The notes beneath the pieces were generated by a model that did not search any database, was not told the DNA's origin, and was given only the letters and a program-made list of their open reading frames with translations. This document shows positions 63,235 through 64,000 of a stretch of 64,000 nucleotides of DNA, piece after piece. Source of the stretch: Cyanidiococcus yangmingshanensis (Eukaryota; Rhodophyta; Bangiophyceae; Cyanidiales; Cyanidiaceae). The stretch spans positions 1-64,000 of the forward strand of contig VWRR01000013.1 in assembly GCA_013995675.1 (NCBI GenBank), given 5' to 3'. The position numbers and the translations under genes are program-made. Each line of letters begins with the position of its first letter. Position 1 is the first letter of the stretch.

Positions 63235-64000
63235 ACCATGTCTATTGGTGAACGCCTGGCTGAGCGACATGGTCCAATTGCCCGGCTCGAGCAGCGTATG
63301 TGCACGCGCTCGGTCGAAATCATGATCTTTTTTGCATTGGGACAAGCAAGCAGTCGACATTCATCGAATAAGGTCGCCGGTATCGCGCTCGAGAGCTCCT
63401 TTCAGACCTTTTGGAGTAGGTGCCGAAAGCGAGGCACTCGAGTTCGCAAGCGCGCCACGCTCCGAAGCTGCTCACGGCGACAAGACGCTCAACTGGTCAG
63501 GCGATGAATTGCAAGCTTCCCAGTTCGCCTGCTCCTTGTCACTGATTCGGACGCATGCTTGCCCTGAGGCCGGCGACCCATGCTAAGCGTGAACGCTTAC
63601 AGCATAGAGAGGTTTACATAGGTTTACAGACTGATACAGCGATTTGGCTGGGAGTCGATATCCCCCGTTCCGCCAGCCAAGGCAGGTATCAGCTCGGGAC
63701 GCTCCGGAATATCTGTCTGCAAAACGTTGACAAGGCGCTGAATACGCGCCCGTCATCCGACAAGATGAAACTTGCCGCTTTCGTGTGCCATCTCTTACTT
63801 GTTCACGTGGGCCTCTTTCTCTACAACAGCACAATATACATAGACGGGTGTGCGCCTTGAGGATCACGCGCAACAAGAGCAATAGGCGTAGCGCGAGCAG
63901 GGCCCTTTTGGCCCTGCGCATGGCGCTTAACGGTTCCCCATTCCCATTCCATATGCAGACGCTATCTGCAATGACCACAAGGCCTATTCTACTCACCCAT
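63235..64000. other. Window end without a recognised gene
   Basis: Downstream of the acyltransferase. Contains a strong inverted repeat at 63889-63927, listed separately. Otherwise nothing recognised. Confidence 0.45.
63889..63927. other. Inverted repeat / hairpin with 8-bp perfect core
   Basis: GCAGGGCC (63897-63904), loop CTTTT, then GGCCCTGC (63910-63917): a perfect 8-base stem of high GC. Outer bases AGCGC and GCGCT extend it after a small bulge. It may be a transcription-end or RNA structure, but also could be chance in GC-rich DNA. Confidence 0.6.

Overview
The window looks like the end of a chromosome from a cyanidialean red alga, most likely Cyanidioschyzon merolae or a close relative. 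The first ~170 bases are a tandem array of CCCCCCATT, i.e. AATGGGGGG read towards the end, which is the telomere repeat I know from C. merolae. The genes fit a compact photosynthetic eukaryote: almost all are single uninterrupted frames, spaced about 2-4 kb apart, and they mix nuclear housekeeping functions with plastid-type ones (peptide deformylase, a complex-C cofactor assembly protein, a cyanobacterial-type glycosyltransferase).

Layout. 1-7560: telomere followed by two diverged copies of a subtelomeric unit (about 172-4440 and 4441-7560), rich in minisatellites and without convincing genes. 7561-22060: a gene-poor subtelomeric zone with two large predicted secreted proteins (a kelch-Hog fusion at 8675-10918 and a trefoil-domain protein at 17641-18981) and relics of two host genes, L-lactate dehydrogenase (12539-13597) and the COMPASS subunit RBBP5/Swd1 (15766-16770), which stay in one frame but carry internal stops. 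22061-64000: ordinary gene territory: HIBCH, IMP3, a peroxisomal-type ABCD transporter, RPN11, PRPP synthetase, CCB2/CCB4-like, kynurenine-type aminotransferase, eEF1B, a CDK1-type kinase, ATPAF1, a second ABC half transporter, METTL3-like, DUF1826, a GT2 glycosyltransferase, a double-Myb protein, peptide deformylase, an unknown protein and an acyltransferase.

The genes do not form operons. Several pairs are divergent over short shared upstream regions (IMP3/ABCD, RPN11/PRPP synthetase, ATPAF1/second ABC transporter, METTL3-like/DUF1826) and others converge (PRPP synthetase/CCB, CDK/ATPAF1, Myb/deformylase). A recurrent oddity is that several genes need single-base frame changes, mostly in the +1 direction: one in the second ABC transporter, one in DUF1826, two in the acyltransferase and about seven (six of them +1) in an isochorismatase-like gene at 37222-39425. 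About 20 kb of other coding sequence in the same window has none. Start codons were moved to the first plausible ATG wherever the longest frame opened with GTG or TTG. All homology calls are by eye from conserved motifs; no search was run.
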